Below, in pieces: positions 16,436 through 24,188 of a stretch of 64,000 bases of DNA; positions within the stretch are counted from its first letter, which is position 1, and every line of letters begins with the position of its first letter. The DNA lies in NCBI GenBank assembly GCA_028287505.1, contig JAQBPN010000085.1:1-64000 (forward strand), in the 5' to 3' direction. A model generated the notes under the pieces. That model was given only the letters and a program-made list of their open reading frames with translations. It made no database searches and was not told the DNA's origin. This DNA comes from Fibrobacterota bacterium. GTDB lineage: Bacteria > Fibrobacterota > Fibrobacteria > UBA11236. Made by a program: the position numbers and the translations under genes.

Positions 16436-17194
16436 TTGTCACACAGCATCCGAACTCTCCGCCATACCGATGTGCCTCCGGAATCCATCCCAACCGGAGA
16501 GCAATTGCTCGATCGCGCCTCCAGGCCTTACCTGGCCTGGGTCCCTGCCGGCAAATCCATCGTGCTCGGAAACTCACAGGATGCGGAAAAGGAATTGAAC
16601 GTGGAAAACGTCCGCCAGGATGGGGTTCCCGTTTTCAAGCGCATGAGCGGCGGCGGCGCCGTGCTCTTGTCGCCCGGCTGCGTTTGCGTCGGGTTGCGCT
16701 TCGCCAAGGACCCGGCGCTGTCCATCCACGATTATTTCGCCCAGGGATCCGCCGTTATCAGCGAAGTGGCGGCCGAGAAGCTCGGGTTGGAACTGCGCCT
16801 GAGGGGCACCTCCGATCTGGCCTGCCTGGGACCCTTGGGAATGTCGGCAAGCCTGGGGGAGAAGCTGGCCGAATCCGCCGGAAATAGCAATAGCCCGGAA
16901 GGGACGCTGGAGCGGAAGGTAGCGGGCTGCGCCCTGTACATGCCGCGGGACTTCGTCCTGTACCTGGTGTCCATCCTGGTCGATCCGGATTTCGGGGATA
17001 TGGAAAAGTACCTTGCCCATCCCTCCAAGGAGCCCGGATACAGGGGCGGCAGGACGCATAGGGATTTCCTGGCCGGGCTGGGCCCCCTTTCCGGAAAACC
17101 CCTGCAACCGGCCGATATGGCCGCTTGGCTGCAACAAAAAATCCCGGCATCGCCGGGATTGGTTTTGGATTGGGAGCTTTGCCGGGATAGGTAA
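16436..17194 (+). CDS. Lipoate-protein ligase family protein
   Basis: This protein of about 252 residues has the biotin/lipoate ligase catalytic fold. RMSGGGAVLLSPGCV is the lipoyl-AMP binding glycine motif, and ERKVAGCAL holds the expected catalytic Lys (normally KxxGxA). It probably attaches lipoate or octanoate to lipoyl domains such as PdhC, consistent with its place after lpd. It lacks the C-terminal accessory domain of E. coli LplA, so it could be LplA, LipM or a related octanoyltransferase. The start is uncertain: a TTG at 16436 without a good ribosome-binding site is the furthest upstream option, as an in-frame TAG lies at 16418. A GTG at 16472 is an alternative. Its 3' end contains a terminator for the opposite strand. 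Confidence 0.85.
   Translation: MSHSIRTLRHTDVPPESIPTGEQLLDRASRPYLAWVPAGKSIVLGNSQDAEKELNVENVRQDGVPVFKRMSGGGAVLLSPGCVCVGLRFAKDPALSIHDYFAQGSAVISEVAAEKLGLELRLRGTSDLACLGPLGMSASLGEKLAESAGNSNSPEGTLERKVAGCALYMPRDFVLYLVSILVDPDFGDMEKYLAHPSKEPGYRGGRTHRDFLAGLGPLSGKPLQPADMAAWLQQKIPASPGLVLDWELCRDR
17134..17160 (-). terminator. Intrinsic terminator of the Gld-type operon, inside lipoate ligase gene
   Basis: AATCCCGGC / GCCGGGATT with an ATC loop, followed on the minus strand by TTTTTG. It lies 90 bases beyond the stop of the DUF4340 gene and within the last 20 codons of the convergent lipoate ligase gene. Confidence 0.75.
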
Positions 17195-17249
17195 CCGGTA
17201 GGCGGGGTCTCCCCCGCCCTGGGCGGTCGGAATGGCTGTGGAAATCCGC

Positions 17250-18377
17250 CTATGGCTTGGGGGCCGGCGCCACAACCTGGGGTTTTGCGACTGGCGCGGC
17301 GGGAACCTTTGCTTTCGCCGCACCGGGCAATGCGCCTTTGGGCGATCCGGCCGCGGCACCCGCGTGGGCGCTTGGAGAGGCCGCTTCGATCTTGATGGCC
17401 TCGGCAGGATGGGCGGAGTCCGCCTTCGCAACCGGAGGGGCTTCCAGCAATTCGAAAGGCTTTTTCTTGAAGCTGTCGAAGCGCCAGGCGGAAAGCTTGA
17501 TGAGATCCTTGCGCGCGGGATGCTGGGTGTAGGCGTAGCCGCTGATGGTTTTGCCGGCTTTCAGCTCGTGGACCGTTCCGTTCTTCAGGCCTATCTTCAC
17601 GTATACCGCGGGAGAATCCAGTTTCACCTTGGCCACATTGGTATCATTCGCGGTCACGAACTCATCGATGCTCATTTCGGCGAAGCGGGTGGCCATCTCG
17701 GTGGCGACGGCATTCTTCACGCGGTTGCTATCCTGCGGCGCGAGCATTTTCCAGGTAGAGTCGGTTACGGCTTCCAATTTGTAGTTGTAGGTCAGGCCGG
17801 TGGAATCCTTCCAGGCGGCCTCCACGAACTTGACATCCTTGGAAGTCGCGCTGAACAGTTTGCGATCCTTCCAATCATCGTCCTTGGTGGCTATCTCCCA
17901 GGTGAAATTGCCCGGCGAGCGATAGACTTCCGGCTTGGATTCCCATTTCCAGTAGGTCGAACTGTAGTCCGCCCCGGAGGTCTTGCCGATCACCACTTGC
18001 GCCAGGGTTTTTCCGGAACCATCCTGGATGGTCACATGCTTGGCTTCGTTTGAATCCAGGCCGTACTCGGCCAGACGGGCGGAACTGGTCGAAACGAGTT
18101 CCTTGTTCTGCAGGCTGAAGATATCGGTCATCACTTTGTTGATTTTGGAAGTATCCACGGAAAAGGCATCCTTGGCCACGACCCACTTGCCGTCCTTCTT
18201 TTGCAGGGCGGAAGTATCCGGCTTCTTGACGACGCGGAAGACCGTTACGCCGGCCTTGTAGGCGCTGTCGAGCACGGGAGCATCCTTGCTTATGGAATTC
18301 TCGTTGCTGCGTTTCTTGAACAGGATACCCGCCAACAATGCCAAGGCGGCGAGCAGAACAATCAGGGTCCTCTTCAT
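17250..18377 (-). CDS. DUF4340-like membrane-anchored protein
   Basis: A 375-residue protein with an N-terminal membrane anchor or signal (residues about 3-20) and repeated DUF4340-type beta-rich modules (for example LAEYGLDSNEAKHVTIQDGSG). An Ala/Pro/Lys-rich tail runs from about residue 315 to the end. DUF4340 proteins usually accompany Gldg-family ABC transporters, as here. The start overlaps the stop of the preceding gene in an ATGA. Probably a periplasm-facing accessory of the ABC system; biochemical role unknown. Confidence 0.85.
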   Translation of the reverse strand: MKRTLIVLLAALALLAGILFKKRSNENSISKDAPVLDSAYKAGVTVFRVVKKPDTSALQKKDGKWVVAKDAFSVDTSKINKVMTDIFSLQNKELVSTSSARLAEYGLDSNEAKHVTIQDGSGKTLAQVVIGKTSGADYSSTYWKWESKPEVYRSPGNFTWEIATKDDDWKDRKLFSATSKDVKFVEAAWKDSTGLTYNYKLEAVTDSTWKMLAPQDSNRVKNAVATEMATRFAEMSIDEFVTANDTNVAKVKLDSPAVYVKIGLKNGTVHELKAGKTISGYAYTQHPARKDLIKLSAWRFDSFKKKPFELLEAPPVAKADSAHPAEAIKIEAASPSAHAGAAAGSPKGALPGAAKAKVPAAPVAKPQVVAPAPKP

Positions 18378-20008
18378 GCCATTGCCTCCTTCTTTTTTCT
18401 GCGGATGCCGATAACCACCCCCGCGCCCAGCAGCAGCAAGGGTGCGACCACCATGTTCAGCAGCAGGATGTAGGGCTTCTTGGTTTTCTTAGCTTCCAGG
18501 ATGGGCGAATTCGCGATTTCCCGGCTGCGGATGGTAATCAGGTCCGGATCCAGGGCGAGTTGATCGAAACTGTTCAGAACCAGATGGAGATTGGCCACCG
18601 CGTTGGTGTAGCCCACGTAGAAATCCGTGGCGAACAGAGCGTTGCCCACCACCAGGATCCGGCTTTCCTTCTGGGAAACGCGCAGCACGCCGGCGGTATC
18701 CGGCTTCTGGGTGCTGTCGCCGGCGGGAGCGGGGCGGTTCTCATAGAAGGAATGGAACTTGCCCGACTTGAGGACGACCAGGTTCTGGGTATGCTGTTTG
18801 ACTGGCAGGTATTCCTTCATGTCCCGGGGGAGCAGGAAAAAGTTGTTGGCTTCTTCCCAGGAACCCGGGGTGGATTGCGCCAGTATCTCCACCTTGGTGG
18901 AGTCCTTGCGGCTGGTATCTATTTCCACCGAAGAAGCCCATGGCAGGCTCACGGCTCCGAGCTTGGAAGTGATGGGGCTGTCGGAATTCAAACCATCCCC
19001 CTGCACGATGATCCAATAGGGATACGGCGACGGGAAGAAGGAGTTGCCGAAGCGGACGAACTGATAATTCCGATCTTCGAGCACCACGTTCTTCTTCACC
19101 GCAAGGCCGTAATGGGCCAATAGGTCTTCGTAGCCGTTATGGGAAGCGGTTCCGTTGATGCCCATGCCCAGACTCATGTCCACGCCGGGAGCCAGGAACA
19201 TGACCGATTTGCCTTTCATCAGGAATTGATCGATCCGGAACTTCTCCTGTTCGGTAATATGGGAAGGAGCCGCCACCAGCAAAAGGTCCACGGTTTCCGG
19301 AATGGGACCGGTTAGGGGATCCAGCTTCTCGAGCTTGTAGAGCTTCTCCGCCTCTTCTTTCAAGGTCGGGAAATTCTCATCGAATCCGCTCGTGGTCTTG
19401 GGCTGCGGACCGGGAAGGGTCATTGAGAGCTTGGCCCCCTGGCCGCCTTCCAGGATGCCGATGGTCTTGATGGATCCGGTCAGCTTCTTCAGCTTGACGA
19501 CCAAATCGTATTCGAAGGATTCCAGATTCTGCAGAACGGGAATCACTTCCTTCTTATCGCCGTAGGTCATGGCCAGGCCGAAGAAGCCCTTCTTGATCTG
19601 GAGTCCCTCCGAACTTTGTTCCTGCAGCTGCACTTCCTGGATGCCCAGGGAGGTGGCGGATTGGCGCTTGGTCTCGCTCTCGCCCGGATCCTCGAACACC
19701 AAAGTGATCTTGCCGTTGGCTTGGGCCTCGAACTCGCGCAGGAGATCCACCACGTGGGTGCGGATTTGCAGGAACTGGGTGGGCAGGTCCTTGGACATGA
19801 CGACCTTGACCGTGACCAGATCCGGCAGGGAGCGGATGGTATTCAGGGAGGCTTTGCTCAGGGTGAATTGCTTGCCCGAGGTGAGATCCAGGCGGCGATG
19901 GAAGAACATCTCGCTGGTAAGGCCCACTACCGCCAGGATCACCACCAAGGTGAGGATTCCCAGATAGGCGTTGGCGCGGCTGCTCAGTTTCTTTGAATTC
20001 ATGGCCAT
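18374..20008 (-). CDS. Gldg-family ABC transporter auxiliary protein
   Basis: A 544-residue protein with one N-terminal membrane helix (about 17-35) and one near the C-terminus (about 510-532) around a large extracytoplasmic domain. The segment RLDLTSGKQFTLSKASLNTI is typical of Gldg-family auxiliary proteins, named from Flavobacterium GldG. The family also occurs in non-gliding bacteria, so gliding should not be inferred. GGAG lies seven bases before the ATG. It lies between the permease and DUF4340 genes, with four-base spacing or overlap on each side. Confidence 0.88.
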   Translation of the reverse strand: MAMNSKKLSSRANAYLGILTLVVILAVVGLTSEMFFHRRLDLTSGKQFTLSKASLNTIRSLPDLVTVKVVMSKDLPTQFLQIRTHVVDLLREFEAQANGKITLVFEDPGESETKRQSATSLGIQEVQLQEQSSEGLQIKKGFFGLAMTYGDKKEVIPVLQNLESFEYDLVVKLKKLTGSIKTIGILEGGQGAKLSMTLPGPQPKTTSGFDENFPTLKEEAEKLYKLEKLDPLTGPIPETVDLLLVAAPSHITEQEKFRIDQFLMKGKSVMFLAPGVDMSLGMGINGTASHNGYEDLLAHYGLAVKKNVVLEDRNYQFVRFGNSFFPSPYPYWIIVQGDGLNSDSPITSKLGAVSLPWASSVEIDTSRKDSTKVEILAQSTPGSWEEANNFFLLPRDMKEYLPVKQHTQNLVVLKSGKFHSFYENRPAPAGDSTQKPDTAGVLRVSQKESRILVVGNALFATDFYVGYTNAVANLHLVLNSFDQLALDPDLITIRSREIANSPILEAKKTKKPYILLLNMVVAPLLLLGAGVVIGIRRKKKEAMA

Positions 20009-20011
20009 GGA

Positions 20012-20734
20012 TTATCTCCACTTCCTGGCTTCGATGTTCTTGACGTTCAGATAGAGGAACAGGGCGATCACGGAAGCGTAGTAGACCACGTCCCGGGAAT
20101 CGATGACGCCCCTCGTCACATTGTTGAAATGGCTGAGCAGGCTCACGTATTCGCAAACGGCCACGATGGAACCGAGAGCGTTGAGCCAGACCGGCGCGAT
20201 GCCGACCAGCAACAGCACGAAGATGGCCGCCAGGGAAATGATGAACGCGACCACCTGGTTTTCCGTCAGGGAACTGATGTAGAGCCCGATGGCCAGATAC
20301 GCCGATCCCAGGAAAAGAGCGCCCACATACGAGCCGATGATGACTCCGAGGTCCGGCTTGCCCAGATACATCAGGGAAACCGGGATGGTCATGGAAAAGG
20401 CCAGGGTGATGGCCAGGAAGGCGAAAGCCGCCAGGAACTTGCCGGCCACGATTTGCCATTCCTTCATGGGCATGGTCAACAGCAACTCCACCGTCCCCAT
20501 CTTCTTCTCTTCGGCCCACAGGCGCATGGTGATTGCCGGGACGAAGAACAGGAAGACCCAGGGCATAGCGGCGAAATACCCGCGCATGGTGACCTGGCCT
20601 TGGCGGAAGAAGTCCTGGACGAAAAAGAAAAAGGCGTTGGAGACCAGGAGATAGAAGATGATGAATACGAAGCCGATGGGAGACGAGAAATAGCTCCTCA
20701 GCTCCTTCTTGAATATTGCGATAGCGTTCTTCAT
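20012..20734 (-). CDS. ABC-2 type permease, GldF-like
   Basis: A 241-residue integral membrane protein with about six hydrophobic helices. It has the family start FKKELRSYFSSPIGFVFI and the motif MRLWAEEKKMGTVELLLTMP. It is the permease partner of the ATPase encoded immediately upstream. The ATG at 20734 has GAGGGG seven bases upstream and lies three bases after the ATPase stop, so earlier in-frame starts inside the ATPase gene are rejected. Substrate unknown. Confidence 0.9.
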   Translation of the reverse strand: MKNAIAIFKKELRSYFSSPIGFVFIIFYLLVSNAFFFFVQDFFRQGQVTMRGYFAAMPWVFLFFVPAITMRLWAEEKKMGTVELLLTMPMKEWQIVAGKFLAAFAFLAITLAFSMTIPVSLMYLGKPDLGVIIGSYVGALFLGSAYLAIGLYISSLTENQVVAFIISLAAIFVLLLVGIAPVWLNALGSIVAVCEYVSLLSHFNNVTRGVIDSRDVVYYASVIALFLYLNVKNIEARKWR

Positions 20735-20736
20735 GC

Positions 20737-21660
20737 TTAACCCCTCGTCAGTTTCGCGAAAACGTCCTCGAGGCTGGCGGTCTCGGCTTTGAGCTCGGAC
20801 ACCAGCCAATCCTTTTCCACGGCCAGCTTGAACAGGTCCAGGGAGACGTCCCGCTGGTCCGCACCTTGCACCGCCAGACGCACAAAACCGTCCCGGGCGT
20901 CGGAAATCTTCTCCGCCTTCTTCACGAAAGGCGCCGAAGCCAACTGACCTTGCACATCCGATCCCTTCACGGTCACGTATACCGTGGTGCCGGATGAGCG
21001 GGACATGAGCTCCCTGGGGGTGCCCTGGGCGACGATATGGCCGTTATTGATGATGAGTACCCGGTCGCTGGTGGCTTCCACCTCGGACAGAATGTGGGTG
21101 GAATGGATGACCGTCTTTTCCTGCCCCAGATTGTTGATCAGGCTGAGAATGTCCCGGATCTGGTTCGGATCCAGGCCCGAAGTGGGTTCGTCCAGGATCA
21201 GGACCGCCGGATCGTGGATCAGGGCCTGGGCCAGCCCTACGCGCTGGCGATACCCCTTGGACAGGTGGCCGATCAGCTTGTGGGTCACCTTGCCCAGGTC
21301 GCAATCCGAAATCACCTTTTCCACGGCGCCCTTGCGCTTATCCGAAGCCACTCCGCGGACTTCCGCCGAGAAGGTCAGGTAGGTGGTCACGTCCATATCG
21401 TGGTAGAGCGGGCAGCTTTCCGGCAGATAGCCGATTTGCTCTTTAACCTTCAAAGGCTGATCAAAGGTATCGTGTCCGTTGATGCTGGCCCTTCCCGCGG
21501 TGGCGGAAATGAAGCAGGTCAGGATTTTCATGGTGGTGGTCTTGCCGGCCCCATTGGGTCCCAGCAGCCCCACCACCTCGCCCCGGTTGATGTGGAACGA
21601 GATGTTGTCTATGGCGGTGGATTGGCCATAACGCTTGGTAAGGCCTTCGACATGAATCAT
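20737..21660 (-). CDS. ABC transporter ATP-binding protein, GldA-like
   Basis: A 308-residue ATPase with Walker A (GPNGAGKTT), signature (LSKGYRQRVGLAQAL), Walker B (AVLILDEPTSGLD) and H-loop (IHSTH). A C-terminal extension (about 220-308) is typical of ABC-2 and GldA-type ATPases. The ATG at 21660 is preceded by AAAGG. It is the first gene of a four-gene minus-strand operon (ATPase, permease, Gldg protein, DUF4340 protein). Confidence 0.92.
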   Translation of the reverse strand: MIHVEGLTKRYGQSTAIDNISFHINRGEVVGLLGPNGAGKTTTMKILTCFISATAGRASINGHDTFDQPLKVKEQIGYLPESCPLYHDMDVTTYLTFSAEVRGVASDKRKGAVEKVISDCDLGKVTHKLIGHLSKGYRQRVGLAQALIHDPAVLILDEPTSGLDPNQIRDILSLINNLGQEKTVIHSTHILSEVEATSDRVLIINNGHIVAQGTPRELMSRSSGTTVYVTVKGSDVQGQLASAPFVKKAEKISDARDGFVRLAVQGADQRDVSLDLFKLAVEKDWLVSELKAETASLEDVFAKLTRG

Positions 21661-21860
21661 GCTCAACCTTTCACGTTTTATCCAGGATCCCCTGATTGGG
21701 GAACCCCTCAAAATCGCGTAGGAATTTACTATGGCGGTAAGCGAAAATCAAGCGAACGGGGCGATTTTTACGCTCCGACCGTACTCCCGAGGTTACCCGC
21801 CGCATGCCGCGGTCGGCGCCGCCGGGCGCAGGACTCCGCGACGTGTTAAGGCCATGGGTT

Positions 21861-21895
21861 GAAAAGAAAAGGGACGGTCTACGGGACCGTCCCTT
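21861..21895 (-). terminator. Intrinsic terminator of ssrA
   Basis: AAGGGACGGTC / GACCGTCCCTT with a five-base loop, followed on the minus strand by TTCTTTTC. It lies 60 bases past the tmRNA 3' end. Confidence 0.85.
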
Positions 21896-21955
21896 AGGCA
21901 CTAGTGGTTTACTAATACCTGTTTGCCCCGCCGAAGGTGGGCGGCGGGGCGGAAG

Positions 21956-22323
21956 TGGTGGAGGCGGCGGGAATCGAACCCGCGTCCGAAATTAACTTGC
22001 CGGTCGCTCCTACATGCTTTTTTCCTGATTTGATTCTCGCTACCCGGAGCACCCAAGGAATCGGTTCTCCTGATCGCTAGCCTGGATTTTCTCAGCCTCC
22101 CCGCCCAGACATCGGGGAGACCCAGCCTCAGAGTATTCCAATTCGTCGGCCTTTAAGGCGGCGACCGACGAACCGAGGTCACCTAGCTATTAACTAGGCA
22201 GCCATTGCATAAGAATATGATTCTTCTGCATTTGTTTTTTTTCCGGTTTTTTTACGAGGCCAACCAGAATCCTCGGCATGCAACTATCGACTCATCCAAT
22301 CCCGTCGAAACCTTGGCGCCCCC
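21956..22323 (-). ncRNA. ssrA: tmRNA, tag AEESYSYAMAA
   Basis: A 368-base tmRNA that rescues stalled ribosomes. The 5' end GGGGGCG pairs with CGCCTCC near the 3' end, which is followed by A and an encoded CCA. The conserved 5' motif GGTTTCGACGGG and the T-arm GGGTTCGATTCCC are present. After a short A-rich stretch, the resume codon GCA opens the tag A-E-E-S-Y-S-Y-A-M-A-A and ends at TAG. The flagellin gene lies only 30 bases upstream on the same strand. Confidence 0.96.
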
Positions 22324-22353
22324 TTGGGTTGTGAACCCTCTAAGATACCAATT

Positions 22354-23178
22354 TCACTGTAAAAGCGCGAGGATATGGGTCTTTGACAGCTGGTTGAACT
22401 GGCTGATGGCCGAAGTCTGGGCGTTCTGGAGGATATCGTTACGCACCTTTTCCGTCAGAGCCTGGGCATAATCCAGATCTTCCACGTTGGAGAGGCCCTG
22501 GGTGAGGTTGACCTGCTGAGTCTCGTTTCCGGAAGCGGCATATTCCAGCCGGTTGGTAAGCGCCCCCTGGGAGGCCCGGGTATCATTCACCTTCCGCATG
22601 GCTGCGTCAATGGAAGCCATGGCGCTAAGGGCCGAAGCCGGATCAAGCAAGGATGCAGGCCCGGTCCCCAATGCGTTCAGGGAAAGGTCCGAAGCCGTCA
22701 AGGTAATGGAATCCCCCGGATCGGCGCCCGATTGGATATTGCCCGTCCCATCGGCAAGAGCACCGGTGCCGTCCAGCAGGTTTTGTCCGTTGAAGTCCGT
22801 GGATTTGGAGATCCGGTCGATTTCCTGTGAAAGCGATTGGAACTCCTTGTCCAGGGCGTCCCGCTGATCCTGGCCATATGCGCCGTTGGCGCTCTGAACG
22901 GCCAATTCCTGTTGTCTCTGAAGCATTTCACCGATGGACCCGGCGCTGCCGTCCGCGATGGACATGGCGCTCATGCCCGCGTAGATGTTCTCGGAAGCGC
23001 TCCGGTATGCCCTAATCTGCTTCTCGAATTCCCTGGCTATGGACAGGCCCGCGGCATCGTCCGAAGCCCTGTTGATGCGCTTGCCGGTGGCCAATTGCTC
23101 GAGGACCTTGGCTTTGTCCTTGCCGGTCTGGCTGTACTTTTGCGCGAGTTGATCGTTAAGACGTTTTTCTATCCGCAT
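22354..23178 (-). CDS. Flagellin
   Basis: A 274-residue flagellin. The N-terminal D0/D1 helices include LATGKRINRASDDAAGLSIA, and the C-terminal helices include LTEKVRNDILQNAQTSAISQ. Only a short central segment separates them, so the variable surface domains of longer flagellins are missing and the filament would be smooth. The ATG at 23178 has AAGGA nine bases upstream. The gene has a sigma-28-like promoter and a possible CsrA-controlled leader. No other flagellar structural gene is in the window. The family name is clear; assigning fliC rather than a paralogue is not possible. Confidence 0.93.
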   Translation of the reverse strand: MRIEKRLNDQLAQKYSQTGKDKAKVLEQLATGKRINRASDDAAGLSIAREFEKQIRAYRSASENIYAGMSAMSIADGSAGSIGEMLQRQQELAVQSANGAYGQDQRDALDKEFQSLSQEIDRISKSTDFNGQNLLDGTGALADGTGNIQSGADPGDSITLTASDLSLNALGTGPASLLDPASALSAMASIDAAMRKVNDTRASQGALTNRLEYAASGNETQQVNLTQGLSNVEDLDYAQALTEKVRNDILQNAQTSAISQFNQLSKTHILALLQ

Positions 23179-23185
23179 TGGCCCC

Positions 23186-23222
23186 AATCCTTTGTGGACC
23201 GTTCACGCATCCTTGCGAACGG
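23186..23222 (-). promoter_or_regulatory. Flagellin leader with two CsrA-like sites
   Basis: On the minus strand, CCGTTCGCA and TGC-gt-GAACGG form a hairpin (23199-23222) whose four-base loop is AGGA, within CAAGGATG, close to the CsrA consensus. A second AAGGA (23188-23192) is the Shine-Dalgarno itself. This is the same layout as the CsrA-repressed hag leader of Bacillus subtilis. Regulation is inferred; csrA and fliW are not in the window. Confidence 0.5.
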
Positions 23223-23239
23223 AGCGACTCCCGTGATCT

Positions 23240-23266
23240 ATATCGGCGGCATCCGGAAATACTTGA
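23240..23266 (-). promoter_or_regulatory. Sigma-28 (FliA)-like promoter of flagellin
   Basis: On the minus strand TCAA, 15 bases, GCCGATAT. The consensus is TAAA, 15 bases, GCCGATAA. Eleven of twelve... scored strictly, ten of twelve positions agree and the spacing is exact. The predicted start lies about 55 bases before the flagellin ATG. Confidence 0.75.
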
Positions 23267-23330
23267 GACCTATTTTTTAATTTTACCCATCATAAATCGC
23301 CATTACTTCCAGTTTCCCAAAGGAGCTTCC

Positions 23331-24170
23331 CTGAATCCCCTCCCCTACAAAGCCTTGGCCCTGGATTTGGATGGCACCCTGCTGGACGCGAATGGTCTGC
23401 TGCCTGCCGGTACGGCGGCCATTCTCCGCACCCTTTCCGACATCGGAGTGCGCATCGTCCTGGCCTCGGGGCGCATGACCGCACGGGTTCTCCCTTACGC
23501 GCGGCAGTTGGGCATCCCCCTGGGCCTGGTCACCTACAACGGTGCCGAAATCCTGGAAGGGGGCCCTGATTCCTGGAATGCCGTTTCCACCCGTGGAATC
23601 TCCTCGGCCACTCGCGACGCGGTTTTCACACTGTGCCGCGCGCAAGGGGTTTTCCTGAATGTCTATGCGGCAGGTCAACTTTACGGGTACCATCCCGACG
23701 GGGACTTCACCTGGTCCAGGCACTATGAAACCAACTCCGGTGCCGTTTACGCGGGCAAGCACGCCAGCCTGGACGACCTCCCCCGCGAAGACATCGCCAA
23801 GCTGCTCGTCATCGGAGACGTCGGGAAGCGCGAGCGTCTCTTCGAAGCCTGGTCTCCCCTGCTCTCCGGCCATTGCGCGCTCACCAAATCCAATCCCGAA
23901 TACCTGGAGTTCCTTGCCAGTGGCGTATCGAAGGGTTCGTCCCTGGAAATCTGGTTGGAGCGGAAAGCCATCGATCACCGGGAGCTGCTCGCGTTCGGCG
24001 ATGCGGAGAACGATTTGGAAATGTTGCGGTTGGCAGGGCTGGGAATCGCCATGGCCAATGCCACTCCCGGATTGCGGGCCGTCTATCGGCGCGTCTCCCG
24101 CTGGACCCATGAAGAAGAAGGCGTGGCCAGGGAATTGACCGCCCTGTTCGGCCTTGCGCCTGCGCCCTGA
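23331..24170 (+). CDS. Cof-type HAD superfamily hydrolase
   Basis: A phosphatase of about 280 residues with all four HAD motifs: nucleophile DLDGTLLD, then LASGRMTA, the Lys in SKGSSLEIWLE, and FGDAENDLEML. The cap domain between motifs II and III is of the Cof type, typical of sugar-phosphate or cofactor phosphatases. No ATG, GTG or TTG lies close enough to the DLDGT strand. A CTG at 23331, five bases after AAAGGAG, is the best start and gives the usual N-terminal length. An upstream TTG at 23178 would run through the flagellin promoter. Substrate unknown. Confidence 0.85.
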   Translation: MNPLPYKALALDLDGTLLDANGLLPAGTAAILRTLSDIGVRIVLASGRMTARVLPYARQLGIPLGLVTYNGAEILEGGPDSWNAVSTRGISSATRDAVFTLCRAQGVFLNVYAAGQLYGYHPDGDFTWSRHYETNSGAVYAGKHASLDDLPREDIAKLLVIGDVGKRERLFEAWSPLLSGHCALTKSNPEYLEFLASGVSKGSSLEIWLERKAIDHRELLAFGDAENDLEMLRLAGLGIAMANATPGLRAVYRRVSRWTHEEEGVARELTALFGLAPAP

Positions 24171-24188
24171 ATCGCGCTCCGGCCTCCG

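Noticed and set aside
17250-21660. Gliding motility machinery
   Set aside because: Only the ABC part (GldA/F/G-like) is present; this family is widespread in non-gliding bacteria and no gldK-N or spr genes are seen.
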